The position numbers and the translations under genes are program-made. From JAUYQR01 sp963822435 (lineage in GTDB: Bacteria; Pseudomonadota; Alphaproteobacteria; Rhodobacterales; Rhodobacteraceae), in NCBI GenBank assembly GCA_963822435.1, contig CAWGHN010000005.1, positions 124,001 to 188,000 of the forward strand: a stretch of 64,000 nucleotides of DNA, written 5' to 3'. Positions 51,909 to 60,373 of the stretch are shown here, in pieces. The notes under the pieces were generated by a model that saw only the letters and a program-made list of their open reading frames with translations, searched no databases and was not told the DNA's origin. The stretch's first letter is position 1, and every line of letters begins with the position of its first letter.

Positions 51909-53309
51909 CTAGCCGAGGATGGCCTTCACCCGCTGAGTGAAATCTTCGCCGCGCTTTTCAAAGTTCGGATACTGGTCAAAGCTGGCGGCGGCGGGGGCGA
52001 GAAGGACGGTTTCGCCTGCCTCGGCCTCGGCGGCGGCAAGGGTGACGGCACGCTCCATCGTCTCGCAGAGGACATGCGGGGTATCACCGAGTTGCAGCGC
52101 GAAATCGCGGGCGGAATGGCCGATGAGGTAGGCCTTGACCACCGTTCCAAGGAACGGTTGCAGGGCCGCGATGCCGCCGTCCTTGCCCATGCCGCCCGCG
52201 ATCCAGCGGATCCTGGGGAAGGCTTGCAGCGCCTTGGCGGCGCTGTCGACGTTGGTGGCCTTGCTGTCGTTCACAAAGCGGACCCCGGCGCGTTCGCCGA
52301 CAAGCTGGCTACGATGCGGCAGGCCGGCAAAGCTGTGCAGCGCCTCTTCGATCAGCTTTGGCGCAAGGCCGAGACTGCGGCAGGTGGCGTAGGCGGCGCA
52401 GGCGTTCTGGTGGTTGTGGGCACCCGGCAGGCCCGAGACGGCGCGCAGGTCGATCGACGCGACCTGCCGGCCCTTGCGCCATTCGGCAAGAAAGCCCTTG
52501 CGGGCAAAGACCGACCAGCCGAAGCCTTCCAGCTTTTGCCCCGACGAGATGCGGATCACCCGGTCGTCGCTGGCGCCTTGCGCAAGCTGGCCGGCAAGAA
52601 AGCGGCCTTCCAGTTCGTCCACGCCGATCACGGCGCGGTCGGGGCCGCCTTCGGCAAAAAGCCGGCGCTTGGCGGCGAAGTAGCCGCCCATGCCATTGTG
52701 CCGGTCAAGGTGGTCGGGCGAGAGGTTGGTGAAGACCGCGACATCGGGGGTGAGGGCGCGGGCAAGCTCGGTCTGGTAGCTGGAAAGTTCGAGGACGATC
52801 ACCTCGCCGTCCTGCGCGGGTTCGAGGTCGAGGACACCGCGGCCGATGTTGCCGGCCATCTGGGTGGGGCGGCCGGCTTCGATGAGGATATGGTGGATGA
52901 GCGCGGTGGTGGTTGATTTGCCATTCGAGCCGGTGACGGCGACGATCTTCGGGGGCTGGTCGAAGCCTTCCCAGTCGGAGGTGGCGTAGCTTTGGAAGAA
53001 GAGGCCGATGTCGTTATCGACCGGCATGCCTGCGTCGAGCGCGCGGGCGGTGATCTTGTGGGGCAAGGGGTAGAGGTGCGGGATGCCGGGTGAGGTGACG
53101 AGGAGGGCCACGCCGTCGAAGGCGGTGGCGCGGGTGAGGTCGGACAGGGTGAAGCCTTCCGCCTCGGCTTTTGCGCGCGCCTCGGGGCTGTCGTCCCAGA
53201 GCAGGGGTTCGGCGCCGCCGGCGGCGAGGGCGCGGGCGGTGGCGAGGCCGGAGCGGCCGAGGCCGAGGACGGCGACCTTCTGGCCGCTGTAGCCGATCAC
53301 TGGAATCAT
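51909..53309 (-). CDS. murD: UDP-N-acetylmuramoyl-L-alanine--D-glutamate ligase
   Basis: A 466-residue Mur ligase adding D-Glu to UDP-MurNAc-L-Ala in the cytoplasm. The N-terminal nucleotide-sugar domain begins VLGLGRSGLATARAL. The ATP loop is VTGSNGKSTTTALIHHIL. NLSPDHLDRHNGMGGY is the Mur family His/Asp region, and FVNDSKATN with WIAGGMGKDGG is specific to MurD. It ends the dcw segment here; a dispersed repeat and a palindrome separate it from the DUF2161 gene upstream. Confidence 0.96.
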   Translation of the reverse strand: MIPVIGYSGQKVAVLGLGRSGLATARALAAGGAEPLLWDDSPEARAKAEAEGFTLSDLTRATAFDGVALLVTSPGIPHLYPLPHKITARALDAGMPVDNDIGLFFQSYATSDWEGFDQPPKIVAVTGSNGKSTTTALIHHILIEAGRPTQMAGNIGRGVLDLEPAQDGEVIVLELSSYQTELARALTPDVAVFTNLSPDHLDRHNGMGGYFAAKRRLFAEGGPDRAVIGVDELEGRFLAGQLAQGASDDRVIRISSGQKLEGFGWSVFARKGFLAEWRKGRQVASIDLRAVSGLPGAHNHQNACAAYATCRSLGLAPKLIEEALHSFAGLPHRSQLVGERAGVRFVNDSKATNVDSAAKALQAFPRIRWIAGGMGKDGGIAALQPFLGTVVKAYLIGHSARDFALQLGDTPHVLCETMERAVTLAAAEAEAGETVLLAPAAASFDQYPNFEKRGEDFTQRVKAILG

Positions 53310-53330
53310 CGCGTGCCCTTTTCCGAAAGG

Positions 53331-53393
53331 GCGGGGGGTTTCACACCCCCCGCACCCCCCGTGGGATATTTGAGCAAAGGGGAAAGGGGAAGA
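53331..53393 (-). repeat. Dispersed intergenic repeat, copy G
   Basis: On the minus strand it reads CCCCTTTGCTCAAATATCCC, then ACGGGGGGTGCGGGGGGTG and TGAAACCCCCCGC. GGGGGGT pairs with ACCCCCC. It is the most regular copy and lies in the 189-base gap upstream of murD. Confidence 0.7.
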
Positions 53394-53402
53394 GGGGATG
53401 GG

Positions 53403-53419
53403 TGTCCCACGGTGGGACG
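53403..53419. promoter_or_regulatory. Orphan palindrome TGTCCCAC-N-GTGGGACG, copy 3
   Basis: It differs from copies 1 and 2 only in the last base of one arm. It lies in the gap between the DUF2161 stop (53499) and murD (start 53309), next to repeat copy G. A GTTAAGG motif follows about 40 bases on, on the plus strand. Confidence 0.55.
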
Positions 53420-53498
53420 TTTCGGAAAAGACGTGCGATCAATGTGTTAGGGAGCCCGTTAAGGAAATGTCAGGACTTTTGCAGGGGATTTGCCGCGA

Positions 53499-54191
53499 TC
53501 AGGCGGCGCGCAGCGCCGCAAGGGCCGCGTGGTTTTCGGCAACGGCTGCCGCACCGCGCGGGGTGAGGGCGTAGGTGCCTTTGCCCAACCGGTCGAACCA
53601 GCCGTAGTGATCGGCGCGCATCAGGGCGGCGGCACGGGCCACGCCGGTGGCGCGGGCGACCAGCATGGCGCGGAGCGGGCCGCCTGTCGGGCCGCTGCGC
53701 GCGAGTTCGGCCGCACAGCGCAGCGCATCCTGCCGGTAGGCGGTCATCCGCGGCGTGCGGGTGGTTCCGGCGGTGTTCGGATCACCGACGCGGCGGTCGA
53801 ATTCGCGCAAAAGGCGTTCGGCGCGGGGGGCGGATTTGCGCGGCGTGTAGGGCGCGGGGTCGAGGTGGGCGGTCACCGCCCCTTGCGCCACATCGACCGC
53901 CAGAAGGCCAAGGCCAAGGCGGCGGCAGAGCCCGGTGATGTCCTTGTAGCGCAGCGCCCAGCCCTTGGCGGGCGACACCGGCACAGCGAGGTAGACGGTG
54001 TCGAAGAGGCCCTGCCGCGCCACGCCCTGCATCACGAGGGCGAGGGAGAAGGTGGTCTTCATCTCGACCACCAGAGGCGGATCCTCGCCGCGCCGGGCGA
54101 GGATGTCGCAGGCACCGACCTCGGCCTTCACCGCGTAGCCCTGCGCTTGCAGGTAGGCCTTGAGGGCGGGGTAGAGGTCGGCCTCGCGCAT
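53499..54191 (-). CDS. DUF2161 family putative PD-(D/E)XK phosphodiesterase
   Basis: A 230-residue protein. The N-terminal domain has MREADLYPALKAYLQAQGY, then GACDILARRG (Asp) and PPLVVEMKTT (Glu-x-Lys), the spaced D...ExK pattern of the PD-(D/E)XK nuclease fold. The C-terminal ~90 residues look like a winged helix (LRAMLVARATGVARAAALM, YGWFDRLGKGTYALTPRG). It is 6 bases downstream of mraY, inside the dcw operon. A role in cell-wall synthesis is not implied; cellular function is unknown. Confidence 0.82.
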   Translation of the reverse strand: MREADLYPALKAYLQAQGYAVKAEVGACDILARRGEDPPLVVEMKTTFSLALVMQGVARQGLFDTVYLAVPVSPAKGWALRYKDITGLCRRLGLGLLAVDVAQGAVTAHLDPAPYTPRKSAPRAERLLREFDRRVGDPNTAGTTRTPRMTAYRQDALRCAAELARSGPTGGPLRAMLVARATGVARAAALMRADHYGWFDRLGKGTYALTPRGAAAVAENHAALAALRAA

Positions 54192-54197
54192 CGGGGA

Positions 54198-55280
54198 TCA
54201 GCGCACCTTGAGGGTCGCCAGCCCGATCATCGCGAGGATCAGCGAGATGATCCAGAAGCGGATCACGATCTGCGGTTCGGCCCAACCCTTCTTCTCGAAG
54301 TGGTGGTGGATCGGGGCCATCAGGAAGATGCGCTTCTTGGTGCGCTTGTAATACAGCACCTGGATGATCACCGAGAGCGCCTCGACCACGAAAAGGCCGC
54401 CGACGATGGCCAGCACGATCTCGTGCTTGGTGCAGACCGCGATGGCGCCAAGGGCGCCGCCCAAGGCCAGCGACCCGGTGTCGCCCATGAACACGGCGGC
54501 GGGAGGCGCGTTATACCACAAAAACCCGAGACCCGCGCCGAAGAGGGCGGAGCAGAAGATCAAAAGCTCGCCCGTGCCGGGGACGAAGTGGACATCGAGA
54601 TAGTCGGCGAAATTGGCGTTGCCGACGACATAGGCGATGATGCCAAGCGTGCCGCCGGCGATCAGGACCGGCATGATGGCAAGCCCGTCGAGCCCATCCG
54701 TCAGGTTGACCGCGTTGGCGGCACCGACGATGACGATCATGCCGAAGGGGACGAAGAAGATGCCGATGTCGAAAAGCGCATCCTTGAACACCGGGAAGGC
54801 CAGCTTGTTGGTCAGCGCGTCGGGGTGGAACTGCGCGGCGGCATAGGCGGCGAGCGCCGCGATCAGCAGGCCGAGGCCCATGCGGACCTTGCCCGACACG
54901 CCCTTGGTGTTTTGCTTGGTGACCTTGGCGTAATCGTCGGCAAAGCCGATCAGGCCGAAGGCGAGCGTGACGAGCACCACGATCCAGACATAGGGATTGT
55001 CGAGCCGCGCCCAGAGGAGGGTCGACACCATCAGCGCCGACAGGATCAGAAGGCCGCCCATCGTGGGGGTGCCGGCCTTGGAGAAGTGCGATTGCGGGCC
55101 ATCATCGCGGATCGGCTGGCCCTTGCCCTGACGGCGGCGCAGCAGGTCGATCAAGGGTTGACCGAAGAGGAAGCCGAAGATCAGCGCGGTGGCAAAAGCG
55201 CCCCCCGCGCGGAAGGTGATGTAGCGAAAGAGGTTGAAGACGTCGCCCCCGTCGGAAAACTCGGTCAGCCAGAAGAACAT
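54198..55280 (-). CDS. mraY: Phospho-N-acetylmuramoyl-pentapeptide transferase
   Basis: A 360-residue integral membrane enzyme with about ten helices that makes lipid I from UDP-MurNAc-pentapeptide and undecaprenyl phosphate. The catalytic motifs are IGFADDYAKVTKQNTKG split (Asp pair), NAVNLTDGLDGLA and the loop MAPIHHHFEKKGW. KAGTPTMGGLLIL is also conserved. It abuts murF without a gap. Confidence 0.97.
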   Translation of the reverse strand: MFFWLTEFSDGGDVFNLFRYITFRAGGAFATALIFGFLFGQPLIDLLRRRQGKGQPIRDDGPQSHFSKAGTPTMGGLLILSALMVSTLLWARLDNPYVWIVVLVTLAFGLIGFADDYAKVTKQNTKGVSGKVRMGLGLLIAALAAYAAAQFHPDALTNKLAFPVFKDALFDIGIFFVPFGMIVIVGAANAVNLTDGLDGLAIMPVLIAGGTLGIIAYVVGNANFADYLDVHFVPGTGELLIFCSALFGAGLGFLWYNAPPAAVFMGDTGSLALGGALGAIAVCTKHEIVLAIVGGLFVVEALSVIIQVLYYKRTKKRIFLMAPIHHHFEKKGWAEPQIVIRFWIISLILAMIGLATLKVR

Positions 55281-56720
55281 TTACGGGGTCCTTTCGTTGG
55301 GGGCAGCGCCCTGCCCCATCTTGCGCAATGCGTCAACGACGAGGCTGACCTTGGAGCCTTTGGAGCCTTTGACGAGGATGATGTCGCCGGCGTCGATCAA
55401 GGATCGGGCGCGGGCGGCGAGTTCGGTGGCGGTTTCGGCCCAGTCGCCGCGCTGGCGGCGCGGCAGGGCCGACCAGAGCGCCTTCATGCGCGGCCCGACA
55501 CAATGGATGGTGGTGATGCTGGCAAGGCCGGGATGCCGGGCGATGGCGGCGTGCAAGGCGGCCTCGGTCGGCCCGAGTTCCAGCATGTCGCCGAGAATGG
55601 CGATGCGGCGACCGGCACCGACACGGCCGATGCCGTCTTGCGGTTTGGCGGCAATGAGCACGTCGAGGGCGGCGGCCATCGAGGCGGGGTTGGCGTTGAA
55701 GGCGTCGTCGATCAGGTCGAAATGGGTTTCATCCACCCGGTCGAGGAGGATGCGTTCGCGCATGCCCCGCCCGGCCGGGGGTTGCCAGAGGCCAAGGTCG
55801 CAGGTGGCGATGGTCGGATCGGCGCCGAGGGCTTCGGCCACGGCCAGCGCGCCGAGGGCGTTGGCGGCGAAGTGCGAGCCGGGGGTGAGCACCTTGAAGA
55901 GGACAGGCAGGCCGTGGCGGGTGGCTTGGACGACGGTCGTCTCATCGGCGATCTGGACGGTGATCAGGCGGTAATCGGCGGTGGCGGCGTGGCCGAAGAG
56001 GATCGGGGTGGCGCCGACCTCGCGCGCCTTGGCCAGCAGGATCGGGGTGGTGGCGATGTCGGCATTGAGGACCGCGATGCCGCCGGGTTTGAGGCCGTCG
56101 AGGATGGAGGCCTTTTCGTGGGCGATGCCTTCGATGCTGTCGAACGCCTCGAGATGCGCGGCGGCGACGGTGGTGATCATCGCGACGTCAAGGCGGGCCA
56201 TGCGGGCCAGTGGGGCGATTTCGCCGGGGTGGTTCATGCCGATCTCGATCACCGCGAAACGGGTGTCGGCGGGCATCCGGGCGAGGGTGAGGGGGACGCC
56301 CCAGTGGTTGTTGTAACTGGCGACGGAGGCGTGGGTCTTGCCCTGGCCGGACAGGATGGCGCGGAGCATTTCCTTGGTCGAGGTCTTGCCGACCGATCCG
56401 GTGATGCCGACGACCTTTGCGGCGGTGCGGGCGCGGGCAGCTTGCCCAAGGCGTTCGAGGGCCTGGAGGACATCCGGCACGATGAGGAGCGGCGCGTCTT
56501 GCGCCACGCCTTCGGGGCGGTGGGTGACCATCGCGGCGGCGGCACCCTTGGCGAGGGCTGCCGCGACGAATTCGTGGCCGTCGCGCAGGTCTTTCAGGGC
56601 CACGAAGAGGTCGCCGGGTTCAAGCGTGCGGGTGTCGATGGAAACGCCGTTGGCCTGCCATTCGGTGGTGGACGTGCCGCCGGTGGCGGCGGCGGCGTCA
56701 TGGGAGGTCCAGAGGGCCAT
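55281..56720 (-). CDS. murF: UDP-N-acetylmuramoyl-tripeptide--D-alanyl-D-alanine ligase
   Basis: A 479-residue Mur ligase that adds D-Ala-D-Ala to complete the pentapeptide precursor. The N-terminal domain has VSIDTRTLEPGDLFVAL, the ATP loop is GITGSVGKTSTKEML, NNHWGVPLTLARMP and EIGMNHPGEI are MurF specific, and DAFNANPASMAAALD follows. The start overlaps the murE stop by one base. The opposite strand is also open over a very long stretch here, which I regard as a GC artefact. Confidence 0.96.
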   Translation of the reverse strand: MALWTSHDAAAATGGTSTTEWQANGVSIDTRTLEPGDLFVALKDLRDGHEFVAAALAKGAAAAMVTHRPEGVAQDAPLLIVPDVLQALERLGQAARARTAAKVVGITGSVGKTSTKEMLRAILSGQGKTHASVASYNNHWGVPLTLARMPADTRFAVIEIGMNHPGEIAPLARMARLDVAMITTVAAAHLEAFDSIEGIAHEKASILDGLKPGGIAVLNADIATTPILLAKAREVGATPILFGHAATADYRLITVQIADETTVVQATRHGLPVLFKVLTPGSHFAANALGALAVAEALGADPTIATCDLGLWQPPAGRGMRERILLDRVDETHFDLIDDAFNANPASMAAALDVLIAAKPQDGIGRVGAGRRIAILGDMLELGPTEAALHAAIARHPGLASITTIHCVGPRMKALWSALPRRQRGDWAETATELAARARSLIDAGDIILVKGSKGSKVSLVVDALRKMGQGAAPNERTP

Positions 56721-58198
56721 CAGATCACTCCGTCAAGCGCGGCGACGGCGACAGAGGCTTGTTCGACGTCATCGAAGGGGTAGACGTCGCCGTTGATGAT
56801 CTGGCCGGTCTCGTGGCCCTTGCCCGCGATCAGGAGGGCGTCGCCGGGTTGCAGGGCGTCGACGGCGCGCAGGATGGCTTCGGCGCGGTCGCCGACCTCG
56901 TTGGCATCGGGGCAGGCTTGCAGGATCGCGCTGCGGATCGAGGCGGGGTCTTCGGAGCGGGGGTTGTCGTCGGTGACGTAGAGGACATCGGCATGGGCAC
57001 GGGCGGCGGCGCCCATCAGGGGGCGTTTGGTGCGGTCACGGTCACCGCCGGCGCCGAAGACGATGATGATGCGGCCCATGACGTGCGGGCGCAGCGCCTT
57101 GAGCGCGGTTTCGATCGCGTCGGGGGTGTGGGCGTAATCGACGAACACGGCGGCGCCGTTCTGGCGGGTGGCGGCAAGCTGCATCCGGCCGCGCACGCCG
57201 GTGAGGTGCGGCAGGGCGGCGAACACGGCGGCGGGGGTGTCGCCTGCGGCAATGGCGAGGCCCGCGGCGACGGCGACGTTTTCGGCCTGAAAGCCGCCGA
57301 TCAGGTTCAGGCGCACCTGATGCGGCTGGCCGTGCCAGATCAGGCGCAGATCCTGACCCTTGGCGTCGTAGCGCTGGCCCGCGATGTGGAGATCCGCCTC
57401 GCCATGCCCGATGGTCAGGGTGCGCAGGCCGCGCGCTGCAGCGAGCGCTGCCATGTCGGCGCCGCGTGCGCCGTTGAGATTGATGACCGCCACGCCGTCA
57501 TCGGGCAGAAGGCGGGTGAAAAGCTGGGCCTTGGCGTCGAAATAGGCATCCATCGTGCCGTGATAATCGAGATGGTCTTGGGTGAGGTTGGTGAACCCGG
57601 CGGCTTTCAGGCGCACGCCGTCCATCCGGCGCTGGTCGAGGCCGTGGGACGACGCCTCCATCGCGGCATGGGTCACGCCACCGCCGGCAGCGGCGGCGAG
57701 CAGCTTTTGCAAGGTGACGGCATCGGGGGTGGTGTGGCTGGAAGGAGCCTCCCACGCGCCTTCGATGCCGGTGGTGCCGATGTTGATCGCGGTGTGACCA
57801 AGCGTCATCCAGATCTGGCGGGTGAAGGTGGCGACGCTGGTCTTGCCGTTGGTGCCAGTGACGGCGACCATGGTGTCGGGCTGCGCGCCGAACCACAGGG
57901 CGGCGGCGCAGGCGAACGTGGCGCGCGGGTCTTCGGCGACGATCAGGGCGGTGTCACTGTCGGCCAGCACGGCGGCGGCAAGGCGCGCGCCAGCGGCATC
58001 GGTCAGGATCGCGGCGGCGCCCTGATCCAGTGCGGTGGCAATGTAGTTGGCACCGTGTGTCGCGGTGCCGGGAAGGGCCGCGAACAACATGCCGGCCCGC
58101 ACGGCGCGGCTGTCGGCGGTCAGACCCGAGAGCGCCGGGTCACGCCCGGCGCGGGCGGTGAGGCCCAGATCAGATAACCGCTTTGCCCGTTCTGCCAT
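56720..58198 (-). CDS. murE: UDP-MurNAc-tripeptide synthetase, meso-diaminopimelate adding
   Basis: A 492-residue Mur ligase. LTADSRAVRAGMLFAAL opens the UDP-binding domain, the ATP loop is VTGTNGKTSVATF, LTQDHLDYHGTMDAY is the Mur motif with the carbamylated-Lys region nearby, and DDNPRSEDP is the DNPR signature for meso-diaminopimelate specificity, as expected in Gram-negatives. GAGGDRDRTKRPLMG is also typical. It lies 27 bases after the ftsI gene. Confidence 0.97.
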   Translation of the reverse strand: MAERAKRLSDLGLTARAGRDPALSGLTADSRAVRAGMLFAALPGTATHGANYIATALDQGAAAILTDAAGARLAAAVLADSDTALIVAEDPRATFACAAALWFGAQPDTMVAVTGTNGKTSVATFTRQIWMTLGHTAINIGTTGIEGAWEAPSSHTTPDAVTLQKLLAAAAGGGVTHAAMEASSHGLDQRRMDGVRLKAAGFTNLTQDHLDYHGTMDAYFDAKAQLFTRLLPDDGVAVINLNGARGADMAALAAARGLRTLTIGHGEADLHIAGQRYDAKGQDLRLIWHGQPHQVRLNLIGGFQAENVAVAAGLAIAAGDTPAAVFAALPHLTGVRGRMQLAATRQNGAAVFVDYAHTPDAIETALKALRPHVMGRIIIVFGAGGDRDRTKRPLMGAAARAHADVLYVTDDNPRSEDPASIRSAILQACPDANEVGDRAEAILRAVDALQPGDALLIAGKGHETGQIINGDVYPFDDVEQASVAVAALDGVI

Positions 58199-58225
58199 TC
58201 GCCCGCACCTTCAAGTTCGTGGCCA

Positions 58226-60016
58226 TCAATTGCTGGCGGCAGTTACAGCATCGGTGGCGACAGGTTCAAGCTTTGGTCTGAGCCCCATCATCGGCGCGAC
58301 GCGGCGGATGATTTCGGCCGCGACGGGAACTGCCGTCCAGCCAGCGGTGCGGCGTGGTTCGGACCCCGAGGTGTCGATCGGTTCATCGAGCGTCACGATC
58401 AGCACATATTGCGGGTTGGAGGCCGGGAACACCGAGGCGAAGGTGTTGACCACCTTGTCCTTGTAATACCCACCTGTTTTCATCGGCTTGTCTGCCGTGC
58501 CGGTCTTGCCCGCCACTTCATAGCCCGGCACTTCGCCAAGGCTGGCGGTGCCTTCGGTGACCACCCGGCGGAGCATGGTGACCGCTTCCTTGGCGATCTT
58601 CTCGCTCATCACGCGCACGCCTGTGGTCTGCCCGTCGCGTTTCAGAAGCGTCGGTTTGATCATCACGCCGCCGTTGCCGATGGCGGCGTAGGCGGCGGCA
58701 AGGTGCAGCGGGCTGGCCGCCATGCCGTGGCCGTAGGAGGTGGTGATCGTCACGATTTCGGGCCATTTCTTCGGGATCAGCGGCTTGGCACCGGGGGCTT
58801 CGATCAGCTCGACCGGGGTAGGTTCGAAAAAGCCGAGCGATTTCAGGAAGGCCTGCTGGCGCAGCGCTCCGATCATCAGCGCGATGTGCGCGGTGCCGAC
58901 GTTGGAGGATTTGGCGATGATATCGGTCACCGACAGGAGCGGGCCATAGTTCTTGCCTTCGAATTCCTTGATCTGGAATTTGCCCCACTTCATCGGTGCA
59001 TTGGCATCAACCAGCGTATCGGGTGCGACAAGGCCAAGTTCCATCGCCTGTGCCACGGCGAAGATCTTGAAGGTGGAGCCAAGTTCGTAGACCCCCTGCA
59101 CCGCGCGGTTGAACAAGGGGCTGTCGCCGGGTTCGGCATTCTTGTCGACGAGGGGATTCGGGCGATCGTTCGGATCGAAGGTTGGCAGCGAGGCAAGGGA
59201 AATGATCTCGCCGGTGCGAACGTCCATCAGGATGGCGGCGGCACCCTTGGCATTGAGCATGGTCATGCCGGCGTACAGCACTTCTTCGATCGTGGCCTGC
59301 ACCGAAAGGTCCAGCGACAGGGTCAGGGGTTTGTCACCCTGCGCAGGGTCGCGCAGGCGGGCGTCGAGCGCCTTTTCGATGCCGGCGGTGCCGATCACCT
59401 CGGCCGAATGGACGCCTTCGGCACCGAAGGACGTGCCGCCAAGGACGTGGGCCGCCAGCGTGCCGTTTGGGTAAAGCCGCATTTCGCGCGGGCCGAACAG
59501 CAGGCCGGGGTCGCCGATTTCATGCACGCGCTGCATCTGTTCAGGGCTGAGAACCTTTCTGATCCACAGGAAACTGCGCCCGTCCGTGAAGCGGCGTTCA
59601 AGATCGTTGGCCTTCATGTCGGGGAAGATTTCGGCCAGCTTTTGCGCCACGCCCTTGGGGTCGATCATGATCTTCGGGTTGGCGTAAAGCGCGTAGGTGG
59701 TGATGTTGGTCGCAAGGATGCGGCCATTGCGGTCGACGATATCGGCACGTTGGGCGATGATTTCGGCCCCAGGGGCCGAGGCGCGGGGTTCGACCGGTTC
59801 GGTCGCGGCCAGAAGCCCCATGCGTGCGCCGATGGTGGTGAAGGCGGCGAAGAACGCGAGCCCAAGGATCAGCAGGCGAAATTCGGCGCGGGAGCGGGAT
59901 TTGTCGCGCATCACCTCATGGCGCAGGCGCAGGTTTTCGCGTTCGATGGTGTCGGGGTTTTCGCCCTGCTGGCGGGCGTGCAGGATGCGGGCAAGCGGGC
60001 GGAGCGGCGTGCGCAT
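58226..60016 (-). CDS. ftsI: Division-specific peptidoglycan transpeptidase FtsI (PBP3)
   Basis: A 596-residue class B penicillin-binding protein. One N-terminal anchor helix (FRLLILGLAFFAAFTTIGAR) is followed by a pedestal domain (IVDRNGRILATNITTYALYA split) and the transpeptidase domain. The catalytic Ser is in ELGSTFKIFA (SxxK), with SSNVGTAH (SxN) and AGKTGTADK (KTG). It cross-links septal peptidoglycan with FtsW and FtsQLB. It shares one base with the ftsL stop. Confidence 0.96.
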   Translation of the reverse strand: MRTPLRPLARILHARQQGENPDTIERENLRLRHEVMRDKSRSRAEFRLLILGLAFFAAFTTIGARMGLLAATEPVEPRASAPGAEIIAQRADIVDRNGRILATNITTYALYANPKIMIDPKGVAQKLAEIFPDMKANDLERRFTDGRSFLWIRKVLSPEQMQRVHEIGDPGLLFGPREMRLYPNGTLAAHVLGGTSFGAEGVHSAEVIGTAGIEKALDARLRDPAQGDKPLTLSLDLSVQATIEEVLYAGMTMLNAKGAAAILMDVRTGEIISLASLPTFDPNDRPNPLVDKNAEPGDSPLFNRAVQGVYELGSTFKIFAVAQAMELGLVAPDTLVDANAPMKWGKFQIKEFEGKNYGPLLSVTDIIAKSSNVGTAHIALMIGALRQQAFLKSLGFFEPTPVELIEAPGAKPLIPKKWPEIVTITTSYGHGMAASPLHLAAAYAAIGNGGVMIKPTLLKRDGQTTGVRVMSEKIAKEAVTMLRRVVTEGTASLGEVPGYEVAGKTGTADKPMKTGGYYKDKVVNTFASVFPASNPQYVLIVTLDEPIDTSGSEPRRTAGWTAVPVAAEIIRRVAPMMGLRPKLEPVATDAVTAASN

Positions 60017-60372
60017 CAGAGGTCACTCTCCGGCTGGGGCTGGATGCCCTGGATGTCCACGGGCATGTCGATCTGCGGCAGGTCGGGGGCGGGATAGGCG
60101 ATCTGGCCGGGGGTGCCGAACTGGCCCGGCTCCATCGGCAGAAGGCCGAGGCGGTCGAAGTTGATGGTGGCAAGCTCGCGCAGGCGGTCGGGGCGGTTCA
60201 GGTAGGCCCATTCGGCACGCTGCACGGAAAGCGTCTCGCGCAGGTCGGCGATCTGGCGTTGCAGGCCTTCGACGTGTTTCAGCGCGGCTTGGGTGGCGTA
60301 GTTTTCGCGGTAGGCCCAGAAGCCAAGCGCGATGACGGCGAGGAAGGTGAGGACATAAAGCACGGGGCGCAT
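60016..60372 (-). CDS. ftsL: Cell division protein FtsL
   Basis: A 118-residue bitopic protein: a short N-terminus, one helix (VLYVLTFLAVIALGFWAY) and a periplasmic coiled-coil (LKHVEGLQRQIADLRETLSV) with AEWAYLNRPDRLRELA, the usual FtsL C-terminal stretch. Its extended Pro-rich tail (PAPDLPQIDMPVDIQG) is an alphaproteobacterial feature. I chose the ATG at 60372, one base after the rsmH stop; the frame is open further upstream inside rsmH. Confidence 0.9.
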   Translation of the reverse strand: MRPVLYVLTFLAVIALGFWAYRENYATQAALKHVEGLQRQIADLRETLSVQRAEWAYLNRPDRLRELATINFDRLGLLPMEPGQFGTPGQIAYPAPDLPQIDMPVDIQGIQPQPESDL

Positions 60373-60373
60373 G

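Noticed and set aside
53490..56783. A plus-strand open frame of more than 1,000 codons opposite DUF2161, mraY and murF
   Set aside because: It is antisense to well-supported genes, and its composition (Gly/Asp/Glu/His-rich, no domains) is typical of GC-rich shadow frames.
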